NCBI RefSeq assembly: GCF_000372425.1
Contig: NZ_AQVD01000001.1
Coordinates: forward strand, 465,595-529,594
Reading direction: 5' to 3'
Origin: Streptococcus ferus DSM 20646
GTDB lineage: Bacteria; Bacillota; Bacilli; Lactobacillales; Streptococcaceae
Length of the DNA: 64,000 bases
Shown piece after piece: positions 62,134 to 64,000 of this stretch. Made by a program: the position numbers and the translations under genes. The notes under the pieces were generated by a model. It was not told the origin of the DNA. It did not search any database and was given only the letters and a program-made list of their open reading frames with translations. Every line of letters begins with the position of its first letter. Positions within the stretch are counted from its first letter, which is position 1.

Positions 62134-62934
62134 TTACCTTACTTGTTCAATCACCCTGACTATATCTCTGTTGGCTGCAACGTTGTGTACCCGGACTATT
62201 TGACAGCCTTTTTCAAGGGCGAAACCTGATAAGGCAGCCGTTGCCTGATCACGTTCCTTAGGGGCCGTATTGCCTCCTAACAGATAATCGACAACACGTT
62301 TGCGAGAAATCCCAAATAAAACTGGGTAGCCGATGCTGGTCACCTTATCCAAACCTTTAAGCAGAGAAAGATTATGCTCAATGGTTTTGGAAAAGCCAAA
62401 ACCAGGATCAATCCAAATATAATCCTTACGGATACCCGCGTTCTCGGCCGCTTGCGCTCTTTGGAGAAGAAAACGGCAAACGTCTTCGGTGACATCCTGA
62501 TAGCTTTCCTCTTTTTGATTGTGCATCAGGATAATAGGAAGGTTATATTCTGCAGCCAGATTAAACATTTGTCCATCATACAAGCCTGCCCAGACATCAT
62601 TTAAAATGTCCGCTCCAGCTTCAACGGCAGCTCTGGACGTCTCTGTTTTGTAGGTATCAATACTGACAAGGCAGTCAAAGTTTTCCTTGATAGCCTTAAT
62701 CACAGGAACAACCCTGTCAATCTCCTCCTGCGCAGACACAAACTCTGCACCCGGCCGTGTCGATTCCCCTCCGACATCAATAATAGTGGCCCCTTCTGCC
62801 AACATTCTGCTGACTTGTTCAAGCGCTTTTTCGATAAGCGTATAACGGCCTCCATCAGAAAAGGAATCTGGGGTCACATTAAGAATCCCCATGATAGCGG
62901 CATTGTGATCCAATCTATGCTTGCCGATTTTCAT
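62134..62934 (-). CDS. folP: dihydropteroate synthase
   Basis: Joins hydroxymethyldihydropterin pyrophosphate with p-aminobenzoate; the sulfonamide target. The 266-residue protein has IMGILNVTPDSFSDGGRY (about 14-31), the DVGGESTRPGAEFV loop (about 54-67), VSIDTYKTETSRAAVEAGA and WIDPGFGFSKTIEHNL (about 175-190), plus the ending RVHNVAANRDIVRV. No extra residues are seen in the loops where sulfonamide resistance insertions are known. ATG 62934 follows AGGAG by 8 bp; a GTG two codons upstream is too close to that site. Confidence 0.96.
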   Translation of the reverse strand: MKIGKHRLDHNAAIMGILNVTPDSFSDGGRYTLIEKALEQVSRMLAEGATIIDVGGESTRPGAEFVSAQEEIDRVVPVIKAIKENFDCLVSIDTYKTETSRAAVEAGADILNDVWAGLYDGQMFNLAAEYNLPIILMHNQKEESYQDVTEDVCRFLLQRAQAAENAGIRKDYIWIDPGFGFSKTIEHNLSLLKGLDKVTSIGYPVLFGISRKRVVDYLLGGNTAPKERDQATAALSGFALEKGCQIVRVHNVAANRDIVRVIEQVR

Positions 62935-62945
62935 ATGCACTTCTC

Positions 62946-63506
62946 CTATCTCTGAATCATGGCCAATACTTCCTGACGCAAGGCAGTATCTGTCTGATAA
63001 ACACCTTTAGCCACACTGGTCACCGTTTTGCTTCCCGGTTTTTTAATGCCTCTCATGGTCATGCACATGTGTTCTGCTTCTACCATAACAAAGACACCTT
63101 TAGGAGACAGGGCTTCATCTAGAGCAGCCGCCACCTGACCAGTCAGTCGTTCTTGCAGCTGAGGTCGCTTACTGGCAACCTCTACCGCTCTGGCCAACTT
63201 GCTCAAGCCGGTCACACGGCCTCCATCAGGGAGATAGGCAATGTGGGCTACTCCATAAAAAGGCACTAAGTGATGCTCACACATGGAGTAAAAAGGGATA
63301 TCCTTCACTAGAACCACTTCTTCATAGGACTCCGAAAAAACAGCTGTAAATTCTTCCTTGGGGTTTTCCCCTAATCCAGAAAAAACTTCCTGATACATTT
63401 TGGCAACTCGGCTGGGTGTATCTAAGAGCCCTTCTCTATTAGGATTCTCTCCAATAGCTTCTAACAACTGATAAACAGCCTGCTCAATTTTTTCTTCTTT
63501 TAACAT
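62946..63506 (-). CDS. folE: GTP cyclohydrolase I
   Basis: Converts GTP to 7,8-dihydroneopterin triphosphate, the first step of folate synthesis. The 186-residue type IA enzyme has the zinc ligands in [20 protein letters not shown] (Cys and two His, about 71-90) and [12 protein letters not shown] (about 146-157), with [16 protein letters not shown] between. ATG 63506 ([11 protein letters not shown]) has AGGA 7 bp upstream; an ATG 5 codons earlier has no site. It lies 11 bp before folP. Confidence 0.96.
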   Translation of the reverse strand: MLKEEKIEQAVYQLLEAIGENPNREGLLDTPSRVAKMYQEVFSGLGENPKEEFTAVFSESYEEVVLVKDIPFYSMCEHHLVPFYGVAHIAYLPDGGRVTGLSKLARAVEVASKRPQLQERLTGQVAAALDEALSPKGVFVMVEAEHMCMTMRGIKKPGSKTVTSVAKGVYQTDTALRQEVLAMIQR

Positions 63507-63545
63507 ATCATTTCCTATCATTCTAGAGATACTGACTATTATAGC

Positions 63546-64000
63546 CTAATTGGCTACGCTTTTCAAAAACCATTTTCGCACTTCTGAAATAAAGTAAAGG
63601 GATCCTGTGATGAGATAAAACTGATCGGTCTCAGGAGGTTGATAATGTTTAAGCCAATCTTTGTAACTGCTGACACGCTGGTAAGTTTCTGGGTAATCAT
63701 CAAGTTCGAAGGCTTTGGGATAATCAAAACTGGTCACACTCAGACTCTGAAACTGATCAAGCTGCTCCAGCATACTGTCAATCGGTTTGGTATTGATAGC
63801 TGCAAAAAGGACATGTATCTGTTTATCAGGATACCTCTCCTTGAGCAAAGCAACCAAGACAGAAATACTCTCATTATTGTGGGCACCATCAATCATAAGA
63901 TTGGGCTTTAATAATTCTGTTCGTCCCAGCCAGTGACTTTCCAGAAGGCCTTCTTTCATAAGATCTTTGCTCACATTTGGAAACTTATCCTGCAATAAAA
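63546..64000 (-). CDS. folC: folylpolyglutamate synthase/dihydrofolate synthase, C-terminal part
   Basis: The last ~151 residues of FolC, which adds glutamate to dihydropteroate and folates; the N-terminal ATPase domain lies beyond the right edge and the frame is open there. Visible are the Mur-ligase-like C-terminal domain start LGRTELLKPNLMIDGAHNNES (core PNLMIDGAHNNES), VLFAAINTKPIDSMLEQL and the ending YLITGSLYFISEVRKWF. It is the first gene in this window of the folC-folE-folP-folB-folK run. Confidence 0.93.
   Translation of the reverse strand, partial: LLQDKFPNVSKDLMKEGLLESHWLGRTELLKPNLMIDGAHNNESISVLVALLKERYPDKQIHVLFAAINTKPIDSMLEQLDQFQSLSVTSFDYPKAFELDDYPETYQRVSSYKDWLKHYQPPETDQFYLITGSLYFISEVRKWFLKSVAN

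Overview
The window is chromosomal DNA of a low-GC Firmicute, almost certainly a Streptococcus and most like the mutans group. The evidence is the gene order: relQ-nadK-rluD-pta beside a CYTH gene; prs2, a cysteine desulfurase, a DUF1831 gene and rex followed by an amidotransferase and radC; fhs, coaB, coaC, an ECF S component and pgm; tdk-prfA-prmC-tsaC-glyA; and folC-folE-folP-folB-folK-murB-potABCD. Perfect SigX (ComX) cin-boxes upstream of dprA and radC, and an asd-type small RNA upstream of asd, fit the same assignment. I saw no rRNA, tRNA, insertion sequence, prophage or CRISPR array. Nearly all genes are housekeeping genes.

Layout. 1-10.6 kb, minus strand: topA (C-terminus outside the window), dprA, a ROK kinase, a maltose-type acetyltransferase, rnhB, rbgA/ylqF, a stand-alone ATP-cone protein, a GNAT protein, dapA-asd with the asd RNA, and cls. 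10.7-14.5 kb, minus strand: an LPXTG adhesin, a GNAT protein and fhs. 14.8-18.8 kb, plus strand: a ribbon-helix-helix/coiled-coil protein, coaB, coaC, a probable pantothenate ECF S component, and pgm. 18.9-24.8 kb, minus strand: the tdk-prfA-prmC-tsaC-glyA operon, ending with a nucleoid-associated protein and a Pmp23-like lysozyme-fold protein. 24.9-26.1 kb, plus strand: a tautomerase and apbE. 26.1-29.2 kb, minus strand: guaC, then a guanine riboswitch controlling xpt-pbuX.

29.3-36.5 kb is the least conserved part. It holds a Vex-like ABC permease with serine-rich extracellular tracts, whose ATPase is cut off after Walker B. The ATPase abuts a convergent, equally truncated HAD phosphatase, which looks like a deletion scar. 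An unrecognised PAS-like protein, a GT8 glycosyltransferase, an SDR and an ABC-2 exporter follow. 36.5-48.4 kb: the pta-rluD-nadK-relQ operon, CYTH, a PmtA-like metal P-type ATPase with two PerR/Fur-like boxes, prs2, a cysteine desulfurase, DUF1831, rex, an amidotransferase, radC and an AI-2E-type permease. 48.5-56.4 kb: a 6-phospho-beta-glucosidase, two tandem histidine phosphatases, an SGNH hydrolase, a Cof phosphatase, a Bsp-repeat surface protein with an apparently dead CHAP domain, and an AraC regulator. 56.5-64 kb, minus strand: the folate cluster, murB and the polyamine transporter potABCD.

No complete unknown multi-gene system is obvious. The best leads are the 31.34 kb scar, the CHAP domain that has lost its catalytic Cys and His, the two ideal metal/peroxide boxes before the P-type ATPase, the inverted repeat before the ribbon-helix-helix gene ahead of coaBC, the uncharacterised guaC leader, and the stand-alone ATP-cone protein. 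All functional calls rest on reading motifs and gene order; no search was run.
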